From Prostheceraeus crozeri (Eukaryota > Platyhelminthes > Polycladida > Euryleptidae): DNA of 64,000 bases. Every line of letters starts with the position of its first letter. The first letter of the stretch is position 1. Below the pieces are notes generated by a model that was not told the origin of the DNA, did not search any database, and saw only the letters and a list, made by a program, of their open reading frames with translations. Shown here piece by piece: positions 37,401-52,400 of this stretch. The position numbers were made by a program, and so were the translations under genes. The DNA lies in the NCBI GenBank assembly GCA_907163375.1, contig CAJQUW010001831.1, forward strand, positions 1-64,000, written 5' to 3'.

Positions 37401-40400
37401 ACGTAAGGAATACGTAGTTGTGCCATTGAGAGCATTTTCAGTTCTTGTAATTAAATCATCTTTATCGGTAACTATTATGTTTTTAGACTTGTCTGACGGA
37501 ATCAAAGTCATATTATTTTCAATAAGAAATGTATTCGTTTTGATTTTTTATTTATTCACCGATTTATAGTAATTGTTTCTTTTTACATGTTGAATTTCAT
37601 CATGTAAAATTTGTCTGGCCTCGTGTTCAAATAATTTCAGGTTATTTTCTAAGTTCTCATTCAAACGTGGTGGGAGACAAGCAGTTTTCTTATCAAAAGG
37701 AATTTTGAGTTTATCATCTAAAGGATTGTCATTGTTAGAGTGATGGAACCATGTTGGTTTATAAGCTAGGCTGTCAATAGCAATTTCATTACTGAAAATA
37801 AAATTTTGATTGAAGTATGGGAGCAGCCGAAAGTTATGACCATTACTCAAAAAATTAGAGATATCTCTAGGAATGCAAATTTTCGTCTCATTAATTAAGC
37901 GATTGCTGACTATTTCATTGTTAGTATTAGGATTCAACGAGTTGCCATTACTAAACCAAAAGTCATCTACATACGAGCATATGTATAGAAGAACTCACAC
38001 TTGTACGGCAGATTGTTATACACACTTCTTGCATTAGGATGCGGTCTTCATGTCAACCATCTACACTTATTGGAGTGTCTTTCGTGAATTTCCAATCGCT
38101 GTTCTTGAAGTACACCCACGATTTTTCCTAGAATCGTATTCTTCTGGACTGAATCATAGACTTTTCATAGAGAAGTTGAGGTTAATGGTCTTTCGGTTCC
38201 CTTGTTGTCATCAGTCACTATGGCTTCCGCCCCCGCCATTTTGCCATCGAAGTGATAGAAACCCCTTTTGTCCTTGATGGGCGTATTATATTATATATAT
38301 AGTGGCCCTTCTGTTATATGGGTGCCCAATGGTCACTGAATCTACATAAAATTTTTAAATATCGCTTTTACCTGTTATTTTAGCAACTGTTACGGCAATA
38401 GATCGCTTTTACTGACTTGGTTGATCAGTAGGATTGTCTATGAATTAGTCAATAAAATTAGAATCTTTTGAAATAATTAGATGGCTATATTTTGATTGGC
38501 ATCCTACAGGCAGATTATGCAGACAACAATGCTTGGAATGGTGATATTCCACGATTTCAAGTCATTTTCTCATTTATCGAAACCATTTCTTACAAATTCA
38601 ATAGTTGGATACATACATGTAACGGTTAAGAGTTGGTGATGCAGTCATGTTTTTCGATTGTAGCAAATGGCTTTTGCTTCAAATGTCATTTCGTATGAGC
38701 AGGGTTTTTTAAGGTTTTTGTTGCGGGCCATCTGATCATTCCCCCCCAGTCTTGAAGTTAATTACATGTGCTATTTAGACAAGAGACAGTACATCGAATC
38801 AACTACTACCGTTCAAAATCCATGGTACAAGTCGAAAATTCCACGTTGCAGAATGACCCGTGGAACACCTTAAAAAACACTGTGCATGAGGTATTATCTG
38901 CAAATATGTTTTGCTATGTACGTTGTGGCACAAACTGCTCGAAATTTACAGTGGTTGTGACGTTTTTAGCCATAGTGGACCATTCTGATAAGGACAAAAT
39001 TACAGGGATTCGCGGATTTAACTAAGATACCGCCCAAAGAAAGTAGGAGAATTTACAGCGTATTCTCCTACTGTATGATTTATTTGGTAGAATGGAAGCA
39101 CAAGATATGACAGAAAAGAGCATCGAAATCTTCTTTCGCCTTTTATGCTTCCAATTTCATGTGGTTATTATGACACGAATGTCAGTGTCTCTCTCGAATG
39201 TCTTCTCTTTGCTGATTGTCAGGTTTCAGGACGCTCGGACGATGAGTGCGCTTTTATGGCTGATTTTGGTCAGTTCAAACAGTTGATTTGGGAAGCTTTT
39301 TTCTTTAATTAGTGCTGTTGATATGTAAATCCCTTATTTTCTTTATATTGTTGAAGAGATTAATTTTCAAGAAATGAGCTTGTGCATGGAATCCGTCTGA
39401 TTGCTTTTGGCATTGAGTTTCAAGAAGATACTTTGTCAACAAGTTTCAGATAATCGGAAATCCATTCAAATTGCCTATTGTGGAAGCATTTTCTCGGCCA
39501 TTTTCGAAAAACCGTCGACAGATGAAATCATTAAATCCAATTCATGAAATTTCACTTCAATTTTCTTCATTTGCTGCTTTTTCAACTCCATCTCATCCGA
39601 CAGATGAATCGTGGGCATGAGAAAATGATGAAAATGTAATCTGATCCCTCCTACAAGGGAAATCAGAATTATTAGCTAGTGTTGTAAATTAATCATCGAA
39701 ATTCAGTGTTTCTTTACCTTGTTCTCATCGCTGTATCATTGGTCGTGGTTTTACCTTTCATGAATCGCTTGAATTCATGTAGTCTGAGTTATTTCATCAT
39801 GTGTCGATGTATGGTTATTACTTATGTTAATTCTAGTTTCTAGGTTTCTTGGATTTCCACCAACGTCTTAAAAAATAGAATACTTGTATCTTGTTTGAAG
39901 TCCTGAAATTTGAATCCTTCCTTAAAATTGGTCGCTTAGAATTAATTGTTTTTATCTTTAATTAGATCAAGATACATCGCATATTTACGCTTGTGTTTGT
40001 AAAAATCATGCAAGTAGTTCACACCTCGTGTTCTGATAATTTTTTGAAAATATAGCATTTTGCGATGTTCAAGAGTCGCTCACTTGCAAGATGAATGGAT
40101 TTGTCGCTTAAGAATTGACATTTTACAGATGTTAGATCTAGTAAAATTCACTGATGTTGGTTACGGATGTAGATCTTATGGAACGACCCGAACTGGGCGT
40201 AGTTTGACATGTACAGGTCGACCAATTGATTCACAATCAGTGAGGGCATCGAAGTCAATATGAGTGAAATCGACGTGTTCAGCTGAGAGTCTGGGTTCTC
40301 TTCCACATCATGAAAAATGATATTGCGCCTTCTCAAAGACCTTTCATGCCTCTCAATGATCTTAAATGTTCTTTAATGTCATTTATCAGTTGTGAGACAG

Positions 40401-43400
40401 TATCTCTTGACAGAGTGTCCTGTCTCAAAGAAGCCTCATTAATTTAACTTCCTTTAATGCAGACTTTCTAATATACTTGGACTCGATTTGTCAGAGACAC
40501 AATATCATCTTTTAGACTTTTAGTCCTTGACAGTCTTAAAGCAGAGGTATCATGTGATGTCATATCTCTATGATAATACACGCGTCACACCAGTTCGTAG
40601 TACATGGACCGAAACGATGACGTAGAATATGCTGACACATTATATTCTGGACGAAGTCAAGAAGCGATGAATAAACTGAGTCAAATTCACAGGGAACTTA
40701 GTTTCAGAAAAAACACAAATTAACCCGAAAGCAGATCAGAAACAATGCCAGCCGACAGTACAGCTCAATAGGACACATCAAAACCAACCAGATCATCCAA
40801 AAATCGAGGGAAAACCGAGCAGGAAACACAGAGAACTACAGATCACCTCAGAACGTGCCACGAGCGTACGACCACCTGACAGCGGCACATGTCAACAGTC
40901 AAACTTTGAGTTGAACATCAACCGGGTGAACTGAATAAGTTTCTCTTTTCAGCCTGTTCCTCATCCAGCAACTGTGACTGTCATCTTTGAAAGAAATTCT
41001 TATGAACGACGACTTCATCTTAGGACCAGAAAAGAAGACACTTTAATACTGCGCAGTATAAATGATATAAATAAACATTTGGTAAGCTTGTGATGTACAT
41101 CATTGTGATATGGCACAAAATATGTGCACTCACAACGGTCGCCGTTACAAATTTTTATGTAATCGCGTATCTGAGATATCTCAAGAAAACAGGCTCGGAA
41201 ACTGTGCAGAAAGTGGACGACAGTGCTCTATCATACTCCTGATGCATGAAATTTATACTCATTGTTATGCTCTTTGTCAATATTGGACCGATTCTGAAAT
41301 TCCGGTGGTAGAAATGGAACGAATATCGGGATGCTGGTGTGGATATCCCTTCAGTATCACTGCTGACCGTGAAGAACTGGTCAGATTTTGCTGCCCAGAT
41401 GCCGTCCCGGTCACTTCGGCCATTCGACCAAAAGTTACAAAGGTCAGATCACGTAATGTCACTGTGCCAATCAAGTCAGGAGCGTCAAAATCGATTTTTC
41501 GAATCAAATGAAACTTTGTCGAATCAATTGAACGACAAGTTTCCTGGTGGAGTTGACTCTTCATCGTTTCTCTTCTGAACACGAATAGTTTCACTTGTGT
41601 GAAGAATGCATAGAAACATGTAATGAGAATGCGGCGCCTCACAACTTGAAATGAGGTCATTTCTCAATCTTTTAATGTTATATAGAAAATTCGCAAGATG
41701 TTTTTTAGGCAGATCTATATAAAGTCATTTCGGCGCATCAATGTTTCAAATCTTTGAATTTACGTTCTGATCCTGCCTACCTTAATCACTCTGGCTTCCT
41801 ACTTGGATCAAACGAAACAGTTTTGCAAAGAAGTTCCATTCCACCGAAATCGCTTTATCAAGGCACCTTCACCGTAGGCGGCGCGACTAGTTTTCTTCTT
41901 CAAAAAGATGTCGAAGAATTTGTGTAGACGGTTACAGAGACCTAAATATAGAAATGACTTCCGTATCCGGTATTCGATTAAGGAATAAAGAGAAAAATCA
42001 ACGGCTCTCGGCATCTTTCATTCCTTGTGATCATTTTTTTAACTTAGCCGCGGCTTCCTTACAGAGAGAAGTCATCACCGCCACGAAGCGTCTGGGTAAG
42101 ATTGCCAACTCCCCCTCACCCGTAGGTGTTTGGTTGTTCCCCGTCGGATTGTCACTCAAAAGTAAATAGATATCGAGGCGTCAGCGTGGGTGGCATGAGT
42201 CTTGCAAAGTTGGAGATGCAAGGTTTATACCGAAAACAATGCATCATACAACAGCTTCATCAGTTGAAGAAGAGTTGGAGCGAAATTTTGCTGTCAAATG
42301 CGATGAGAAAATGTGAATGGTACAGGATCTAGCCAATGTCCGCTTCCCGGCGATCTCGGAGATTCTGAAACATGCCAGAAGTATCATGTAATGTGCGTGA
42401 GAACAGTCATGCTTGGTCCTGAAACTAGTGATTCGCTGGCCTTGGTGATTCTCACGCCACCCAAGCATTTGAATGACTGACTTTGATGCTGATATGCATA
42501 CTTACCTACATCTCCTTGGTCTTCCGACGGCTCGAGGCCCTGGGACTTCCATGCTTTCCACTCTGCCCAAGCAGTTTCCCTCGGCTCTCTTTACATGACC
42601 GAACCATCTCAGACGCGCTCTTCTAACCCGATCTCAGCATTCTCCGACAAATGCTCGCAATACTTCAAACAACTTCTGTGTCAAGGACCATGTTTCTCAG
42701 CCATAAACAAGGACAGATCGCATGCAAGACTCATACACATGAGCTCTGGATCTTAGGGGGACACTCTTGTTGTTCAGAAGGCTGGCTAACTCTCTCCATT
42801 TGGACCAAGCATTAGCTACCCGAGCTCTCACTGCCCTTTCCACTCCACCTTGGCTGTCCAGCATATCTCCGAGATAGCAAAAGTGGCTAACCTCTTGTAT
42901 GCTAGGACTGCCACCAATTCTTACAGTCGTCCGTCGGAATATTGATGGTATTTGCGCTTCGACACTTAAGGCATTGGAAATGTGTCACTCCCACCAGAGA
43001 GCGCAGATGGGAACATCTTTGATGCTGATATACAGGTTAAAATACATGCTCCCCCTTAAGTAAAGCGAAAGTTGAAAATAATATATACAATAACTTTATG
43101 TCTCGGACGTTTCGGATCCACGTGCGGTTGCCGAGACTGAATAGAATAGGACTGACGTTCCTCTGCGTGTCGTAAGAGTCGACTGAAAGGGTCTTTGACC
43201 ACTGCAGCTCTGGTTTTGGCAGTTTGATGTCCTGTTCTTGCTGCTTTTTGTCAGTGGCATATCTGACTATGCCTTGTCCATCGTCCTCTCAGCGATGGCC
43301 GCCGCCCATCTTCACAGGTAAGGTGTGGGGTGGGACCATTGGTGTTGCTGCCTCCCCCGGTCAATGCTATTCAACCTGTGTGAATAGTTTTGGCTTCGGT

Positions 43401-46400
43401 ATGATAGCACCCCGGTGGTATCGGAATTGTCATCTCTTCCCGGCAACTCCTCACCAGCAATAGGCATTCAGTTACTTACTAGGAGTGTCGCTTCGTATTG
43501 TCTCGATACGAAGCCTCCTATCCACTGGACGGAGCGAGGAAAACAACAACAACAACCCTTTATCAACGAGAAGCGCGAAATTCCAGTGTGTAACCGTGAA
43601 AACTTCCATTAACTACATGTATGACTGAGTTTGACCCTAGCTGGCAAGATTGCACTATTTGCCATGATTGTACCAGGAGCAAGATGCACAGCGGAACCGA
43701 CAATTTTATTTCCTTGTCGGTTTTTTTACTTCACCATTAATTTACTTGTTAATTCTTTCAGTATTACTTATTTATTTATTTTTTAATTTTATTTATTTGT
43801 CTATTTATTTATTTATTTTATTTGCTGGGTTTTTATCATTTATATTTAGTTGAAATACTACTTACTTCATTACTTCTGTGTGTATCATATCATTGTAGAT
43901 ATATATCCTTTTTGGTTCTTTCTTGACTTACAGATGCACTTATTTACATTATTTTTGTGCATTTATTTGTAATGACATAAATTCTCTTATTTGCTGTATA
44001 GTCTCATGTTCTGACTTGTATCTGTTTGGATCGCGACAATTGCTCTATTGGCCGCTGATTTGCATGTATCTATTATCTATTGTCTTCATTATCCGTGTAA
44101 ATGTTCTGTGTGATTTCAACGTAGTGTGACCGATATTTATGTGTTGTCTGCTGCACAAAGTATTATATTGATCATTCTTGCAGTATGTCACATCGAGAGC
44201 AAGCGAGGCCCTGGCAATAAAAATGATAACGACAAAATACTTACTTCTGTCTCTATATAAATTTGCGCCTACGAAACGTTTAATTTTATTTCCATCAATT
44301 TTTTGGCAACAGACACCTACAATTTCCTATGATAGTGAAAAAAAGAACATTTTCAACAGTGTATCATTGCTTTTCAATTCAGAATATGATCCAACACTTA
44401 AGACACACACTATAAAAATGACTCGTTCTGGAAAGCCCACAACGATTTATGAAATCAGTAAAATTCTGTACAGTCACGTTCGTGAAATCAAACTCGAGAT
44501 TTTCAGGCTTGGACGAATCTCCAGTTTCTCTCAAATTCAACTCACAACTTTGACAAAATTTACTTCTATTTTTTGCTAGACAACCACAAAATACGAAATG
44601 TTTGCATCACTCTCATCAATCGAAACGTCAGATTATACTGAGAGTTTTGTTATCAATGACTTTAAAATTCTCTGTCACTTTCGGGAACAGAAGAGTCAAA
44701 CGCCACTCTCGCACATCATCGGCATTCTCTATGATACTTTTCAACATGCACTGTGGCAGACTATACGATCATCCTAGGAATCCCCAGCTATCAAATGTTT
44801 TGATAATGCCGTAAGATTGATAGCTAACGAAAGAAGATGAAGTAATTCACCATTGCAGCTGTGAAAAAACATGCATTGCAGCAGTGAAGAAACATGCATT
44901 GCAGCAGTGAAGAAACATGCATTGCAGCAGTGAAAAAACATGCATTGCAGCAGTGAAAAAACATGCATTGCAGCAGTGAAAAAACATGCATTGCAGCAGT
45001 GAAGAAACATGCATTGCGGCAGTGAAGAAACATGCATTGCAGCAGTGAAAAAACATGCATTGCAGCAGTGAAAAAACATGCATTGCAGCAGTGAAAAAAC
45101 ATGCATTGCAGCAGTGAAAAAACATGCATTGCAGCAGTGAAAAAACATGCATTGCAGCAGTGAAGAAACATGCATTGCAGCAGTGAAGAAACATGCATTG
45201 CAGCAGTGAAAAAACATGCATTGCAGCAGTGAAAAAACATGCATTGCAGCAGTGAAAAAACATGCATTGCAGCAGTGAAGAAACATGCATTGCAGCAGTG
45301 AAAAAACATGCATTGCAGCAGTGAAAAAACATGCATTGCAGCAGTGAAAAAACATGCATTGCAGCAGTGAAGAAACATGCATTGCAGCAGTGAAGAAACA
45401 TGCATTGCAGCAGTGAAAAAACATGCATTGCAGCAGTGAAAAAACATGCATTGCAGCAGTAAAGAAACATGCATTGCAGCAGTGAAAAAAACATGCATTG
45501 CAGCAGTGAAAAAACATGCATTACAGCAGTGAAGAAACATGCATTGCAGCAGTGAAGAAACATGCATTGCAGCAGTGAAGAAACATGCATTGCAGCAGTG
45601 AAAAAACATGCATTGCAGCAGTGAAGAAACATGCATTGCAGCAGTGAAGAAACATGCATTGCAGCAGTGAAGAAACATGCATTGCAGCAGTGAAGAAACA
45701 TGCATTGCAGCAGTGAAGAAACATGCATTGCAGCAGTGAAAAGACATGCATTGCAGCAGTGAAGAAACATGCATTGCAGCAGTGAAAAAACATGCATTGC
45801 AGCAGTGAAGAAACATGCATTGCAGCAGTGAAAAAAACATGCATTGCAGCAGTGAAAAAACATGCATTGCAGCAGTGAAAAAACATCAGTGAAAAAACAT
45901 GCATTGCAGCAGTGAAAAAACATGCATTGCAGCAGTGAAAAAACATGCATTGCAGCAGTGAAAAAACATGCATTGCAGCAGTGAAGAAACATGCATTGCA
46001 GCAGTGAAAAAACATGCATTGCAGCAGTGAAGAAACATGCATTGCAGCAGTGAAAAAACATGCATTGCAGCAGTGAAAAAACATGCATTGCAGCAGTGAA
46101 AAAACATGCATTGCAGCAGTGAAAAAACATGCATTGCAGCAGTGAAAAAACAAGCATTGCAGCAGTGAAAAAAACATCAGTGAAAAAACATGCATTGCTG
46201 CAGTGAAAAAACATGCATTGCAGCAGTGAAAAAAACATGCATTGCAGCAGTGAAAAAACATGCATTGCAGCAGTGAAAAAACATCAGTGAAAAAACATGC
46301 ATTGCTGCAGTGAAGAAACATGCATTGCTGCAGTGAAAAAACATGCATTGCAGCAGTGAACAAACATGCATTGGAGCAGTGAACAAACATGCATTACAGC

Positions 46401-49400
46401 AGTGAAAAAACATGCATTGCAGCAGTGAAAAAACATGCATTGCTGCAGTGAAAAAACATGCATTGCTGCAGTGAAAAAACATGCATTGCAGCAGTGAAAA
46501 AACATGCATTGCAGCAGTGAAGAAACATGCATTGCTGCAGTGAAAAAACATGCATTGCAGCAGTGAAGAAACATGCATTGCAGCAGTGAAGAAACATGCA
46601 TTGCAGCAGTGAAGAAACATGCATTGCAGCAGTGAAAAAACATGCATTGCAGCAGTGAAAAAACATGCATTGCAGCAGTGAAAAAACATGCATTGCAGCA
46701 GTAAAGAAACATGCATTGCAGCAGTGAAAAAAACATGCATTACAGCAGTGAAGAAACATGCATTGCAGCAGTGAAGAAACATGCATTGCAGCAGTGAAGA
46801 AACATGCATTGCAGCAGTGAAAAACATGCATTGCAGCAGTGAAGAAACATGCATTGCAGCAGTGAAGAAACATGCATTGCAGCAGTGAAGAAACATGCAT
46901 TGCAGCAGTGAAGAAACATGCATTGCAGCAGTGAAGAAACATGCATTGCAGCAGTGAAGAAACATGCATTGCAGCAGTGAAAAAACATGCATTGCAGCAG
47001 TGAAAAAACATGCATTTCAGCAGTAAAGAAACATGCATTGCAGCAGTGAAAAAACATGCATTGCAGCAGTGAAGAAACATGCATTACAGCAGTGAAGAAA
47101 CATGCATTGCAGCAGTGAAAAAACATGCATTGCAGCAGTGAAAAAACATGCATTGCAGCAGTGAAAAAACATGCATTGCAGCAGTGAAAAAACATGCATT
47201 GCAGCAGTGAAAAAACATGCATTGCAGCAGTGAAAAAACATGCATTGCAGCAGTGAAAAGACATGCATTGCAGCAGTGAAGAAACATGCATTGCAGCAGT
47301 GAAAAAACATGCATTGCAGCAGTGAAGAAACATGCATTGCAGCAGTGGAAAAACATGCATTGCAGCAGTGAAAAAACATGCATTGCAGCAGTGAAAAAAC
47401 ATGCATTGCAGCAGTGAAAAAACATGCATTGCAGCAGTGAAAAAACAAGCATTGCAGCAGTGAAAAAAACATCAGTGAAAAAACATGCATTGCTGCAGTG
47501 AAAAAACATGCATTGCAGCAGTGAAAAAAACATGCATTGCAGCAGTGAAAAAACATGCATTGCAGCAGTGAAAAAACATCAGTGAAAAAACATGCATTGC
47601 TGCAGTGAAGAAACATGCATTGCAGCAGTGAAGAAACATGCATTGCAGCAGTGAAGAAACATGCATTGCAGCAGTGAACAAACATGCATTGCAGCAGTGA
47701 ACAAACATGCATTACAGCAGTGAAAAAACATGCATTGCAGCAGTGAAAAAACATGCATTGCTGCAGTGAAAAAACATGCATTGCAGCAGTGAAAAAACAT
47801 GCATTGCAGCAGTGAAAAAACATGCATTGCAGCAGTGAAAAAACATGCATTGCAGCAGTGAAGAAACATGCATTGCAGCAGTGAAGAAACATGCATTGCA
47901 GCAGTGAAGAAACATGCATTGCAGCAGTGAAAAGACATGCATTGCAGCAGTGAAGAAACATGCATTGCAGCAGTGAAAAAACATACATTGCAGCAGTGAA
48001 AAAACATGCATTTCAGCAGTAAAGAAACATGCATTGCAGCAGTGAAAAAACATGCATTGCAGCAGTGAAGAAACATGCATTACAGCAGTGAAGAAACATG
48101 CATTGCAGCAGTGAAAAAACATGCATTGCAGCAGTGAAAAAACATGCATTGCAGCAGTGAAAAAAACATCAGTGAAAAAACATGCATTGCAGCAGTGAAG
48201 AAACATGCATTGCAGCAGTGGAAAAACATGCATTGCAGCAGTGAAAAAACATGCATTGCAGCAGTGAAAAAACATGCATTGCAGCAGTGAAAAAACATGC
48301 ATTGCAGCAGTGAAAAAACAAGCATTGCAGCAGTGAAAAAAACATCAGTGAAAAAACATGCATTGCTGCAGTGAAAAAACATGCATTGCAACAGTGAAAA
48401 AACATGCATTGCAGCAGTGAAAAAACATGCATTGCAGCAGTGAAAAAACATCAGTGAAAAAACATCAGTGAAAAAACATGCATTGCTGCAGTGAAGAAAC
48501 ATGCATTGCAGCAGTGAAGAAACATGCATTGCAGCAGTGAAGAAACATGCATTGCAGCAGTGAACAAGCATGCATTGCAGCAGTGAACAAACATGCATTA
48601 CAGCAGTGAAAAAACATGCATTGCAGCAGTGAAAAAACATGCATTGCTGCAGTGAAAAAACATGCATTGCAGCAGTGAAAAAACATGCATTGCAGCAGTG
48701 AAAAAACATGCATTGCAGCAGTGAAAAAACATGCATTGCAGCAGTGAAGAAACATGCATTGCAGCAGTGAAGAAACATGCATTGCAGCAGTGAAGAAACA
48801 TGCATTGCAGCAGTGAAAAAACATGCATTGCAGCAGTGAAAAAACATGCATTGCAGCAGTGAAAAAACATGCATTGCGGCAGTGAAAAAACATGCATTGC
48901 AGCAGTGAAGAAACATGCATTGCAGCAGTGAAAAAACATGTATTGCAGCAGTTTGCAGCAGTGAAAAAAACATCAGTGAAAAAACATGCATTGCTGCAGT
49001 GAAAAAACATGCATTGCAGCAGTGAAAAAAACATGCATTGCAGCAGTGAAAAAACATGCATTGCAGCAGTGAAAAAACATCAGTGAAAAAACATGCATTG
49101 CAGCAGTGAAAAAACATGCATTGCAGCAGTGAAAAACATGCATTGCAGCAGTGAAAAAACATGCATTGCAGCAGTGAAGAAACATGCATTGCAGCAGTGA
49201 AAAAACATGCATTGCAGCAGTGAAAGAACATGCATTGCAGCAGTGAAAAAACATGGGCATTTTTATCACATTGATGTTTTCTGACAGATATCTTCACCGC
49301 ACTGGTGTACTTTTCCTAGCGCGCCCAACCACGGGTGGGCGAAGTTCGCCCGTGCTGATCTCCCAAACTATCATGCCGATGTTGTCAAACCACACATCAA

Positions 49401-52400
49401 TCGAAAAAGCATTGAATTGGGATTCAGAAAAACTGCATAACTTTCATTTTTGAGGTCATCGTTGGACTGAGGCGAAAGTCAAAGGTCAAAAGCTCAGCAA
49501 ATGTTTAATAAATTTCTATTAGATCACTATTTGAAATGGAAAATGGCAACAAAACCTAATAAACCATACACTAATCGAAAGATCTGGTTAAGGTGGTTAA
49601 TAAAACGATGATTACTAATCGTTGTATATCATTTTCATTAGATGAGGTCAAAGGTCAAATAATTCGATGATTGGTTCAGCTCAAATAGCACTAAAATCGC
49701 ACATTTTAATTTTTAGTTTCTGCAGGTGAAGACACAACCCAGTTCGCTGACTTTTATCGAGACACTGCGGCTAAAAGCAATATGAATCTGAAAAATGTCA
49801 ATAATACCTGATCAGATGCAGAACTAAAACGTTAAAAAATGATGAAAAATCATATTTGAAATTTGAATTTCAAATTTCAAGCATGCATATAGGCAGATAA
49901 TTTCATATTCAAAGATTTTGCATTTGTGAATATCTCTATACTAACATGGAGAATCCTTTATGTTATCTCAACTTATTTCATCAAGAATTGATGCTGCAAA
50001 ATACACTATAAGTGAGTATATACCGAAATCAGCCAAAATATTCCAAACATTCAAATTTTAATATAGCTCCCACAACCAAAGTACAGTGCCTGACAGCAAG
50101 TTTGCAAGTTTTGACTTTTTCCAAATTTTCTGATGTATTTCTCGCTTCTTCCGTTGATAAACCTTTTAGAAGGCATAAATTACGTCAGCATGTTACAAGT
50201 ATTGCTTTTAAGTACCATGATGCTCATTATCTACTCTTGTAAGTAGTTCATCATAATTTATAAGTAGTATAAACACATGAGCAAAACACATAAAATTCTT
50301 TAAAAGAAATCATAATTCATTGCGATTAAATTGACACCCAGATATAATTTCATGCCTAAAAGAGCTGCATAGAAGTTGATTTGAAACCTCCATGCCAAGG
50401 GATGTGAGAGCTCCTGTTCAGTCGAAAGGACTTCATACATATTGCTGATGGCAAGACATCTATGCTATTGTTTGTTTGAGCAATATCTATGTTCCAGTTA
50501 CTCACCAGTGTTCATGTGCAACATATATGAGTACCGGCATCGGTTTAGAGTTTTCGTCCATATCGAATACACTGAAATACTAAGATTGAAATTTCTAAAC
50601 TTGCAAACTTGCTGTCAGGCCAAATTTATTATCTCTCTGTCAAACGTTGCATAGTACGTAGAAGTTAAGATACTAGAAATGTGGTGGATATAGCTTGCTT
50701 GGTTTCAAAAGATATTCAAAACATTCGCCATGGGTGACGGAAAACATCCTTTCACCTCTGTGGGACGAAGGATATGGAAAGAGTTTAGAATCAATATTTT
50801 TTTTTTGCTTCTTTGACGACCGGCACTTTGCCATTCGGCGACATATTGCATATCAAAAATGTATCGGAGTTGATCACAAAAAAGTGATAGTTACTGTATG
50901 TTAACTTGGCATGAATTTCCTGAAGTGAAGTCACACGATCACTTTCCAAGAGAATCGTTCAAATCAAGTATCAGTGTCATTTCACGACCACGACGAACAC
51001 CACAATGAGCTGTAATGACATGGCAATGATGGAAAACCAGAAGGAACGGCGCATTTTTTGACATTTTGTTTCTGAGTTCATTTCCTTTCTTATGTTTGAG
51101 TCCGGCTTGAATTGTAATGAATAGGGTTCGGAAAAATATTTTTTTAAATAAATATCGCGCTTTCTATGTGTTACCATTCAGCACATTAAAACGGAGAAAG
51201 ATCTATGGTGGTCAAATTTCAAATTTTGATATCGATACAACTGTCACAATTGCTTTTACAAATTGAACAAAAACGTGAACTGAAATCCATCTTTTGTAAA
51301 ATAAAATGGCACACGATCAGTTTACCAGAGGTATGGCTATTGGAATGATTCGTTGTGGTAGAAGTTGTACGAGTTTTGCCGAAGAGCTGCAACTATCGAG
51401 AGTCGTTGTTTGGAGGTGGTGGTGTCGATGGAAAGCAGAAGGAGATGTTAAAAAGAAGAAGGGATCTGGTCGACCAAGAAAGTCTGTAGGAAGGACAGAC
51501 GCACGTCTAGTTTTAGTTGCAAAGAGGAATAGATTTGTGTCAGTCCCAAAGCTAGTCGTACACTGGAAGAGTGCCTCAAATATAGACTGTAGCGTTCGAA
51601 CGGCTTACCGAAGATTGCGAGAAGCTGGAATTCAATCGCGACGACCAGCTGTCCTAATTCCATTGAGTTTTGAACACCGCAGAAGACGAGTTGCCTGGTG
51701 TGATGCCCGTCGCTCATGGAATGACCATTACTGGCAGAAAGTCTTGTGGACCGATGAATCGAGATTCACTCTGGATTTCAATGACGGTCGTGTCAGAGTG
51801 CATCGTCTTCCAGGTGAACGCTTTGCCCCATGCTGTGTTAAAGAACACGACAGATATGGTGGTGGAAGTGTTATGCTGTGGGGTGGCATATGGCATGGCG
51901 GACGAACGACAGCAGTCATCATCAAAGGCACGTTGACTGGAGAGAGGTATCTCAATGAAATTGTGCTTCCTGTTGTTGCCCCAGTGGTCAGGGTGGAGGA
52001 TCTGGTCTTCCAAGACGACAACGCAAGACCACATCGCTCCTCGGCTGTCATTGCCACTTTTTCCTTGCCATTGTCACTTTTTCCTGAACCCAGCTGATTC
52101 ATTATTAGAATTCACACTGTAATTTGATTTCTAAACAATATTTTGACGATTTTCTCACACTTTCAGAGGTTTTGAAATGAATGAATATTTTAGTACTTTT
52201 GATTTAATATTTTTCTGTACCCTGGTAATGCTTCGATGGACGGAAATTTTCCTCGATGACCACTTCTACCATTTATTTACAAGGTCCGCATCATGGAGAG
52301 GGAATTTATGAAATATACATGTACTCGTAGGTGCAATGAGAGACCTTCCGACGTGATAACCACTGTCGTAGCCGACGATGGCGCATTTGCTCCAAACATT

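Larger units (their letters stand above)
49252..51305 (+). other. Intron 8 spacer with inverted repeat
   Basis: No gene is recognised. A GGGCGAA/TTCGCCC hairpin lies near 49336-49350. The 24-bp inverted repeat at 50088 and 50597 is listed separately. Confidence 0.35.

Noticed and set aside
41110-41660. Opposed 133- and 127-codon frames
   Set aside because: Neither strand shows a domain, codon pattern or flanking signals. Probably chance.
44178-44579. 133-codon frame before the second minisatellite
   Set aside because: No recognised motif, low-complexity AT-rich codons, no splice context.
44774-49297. Cys/Phe-rich minus-strand frames (MHVFSLLQCMFFHCCNACFF type, up to 472 codons)
   Set aside because: Translation of the 23-bp minisatellite, open in all minus frames. 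This is not a gene, nor a cysteine-rich peptide family.
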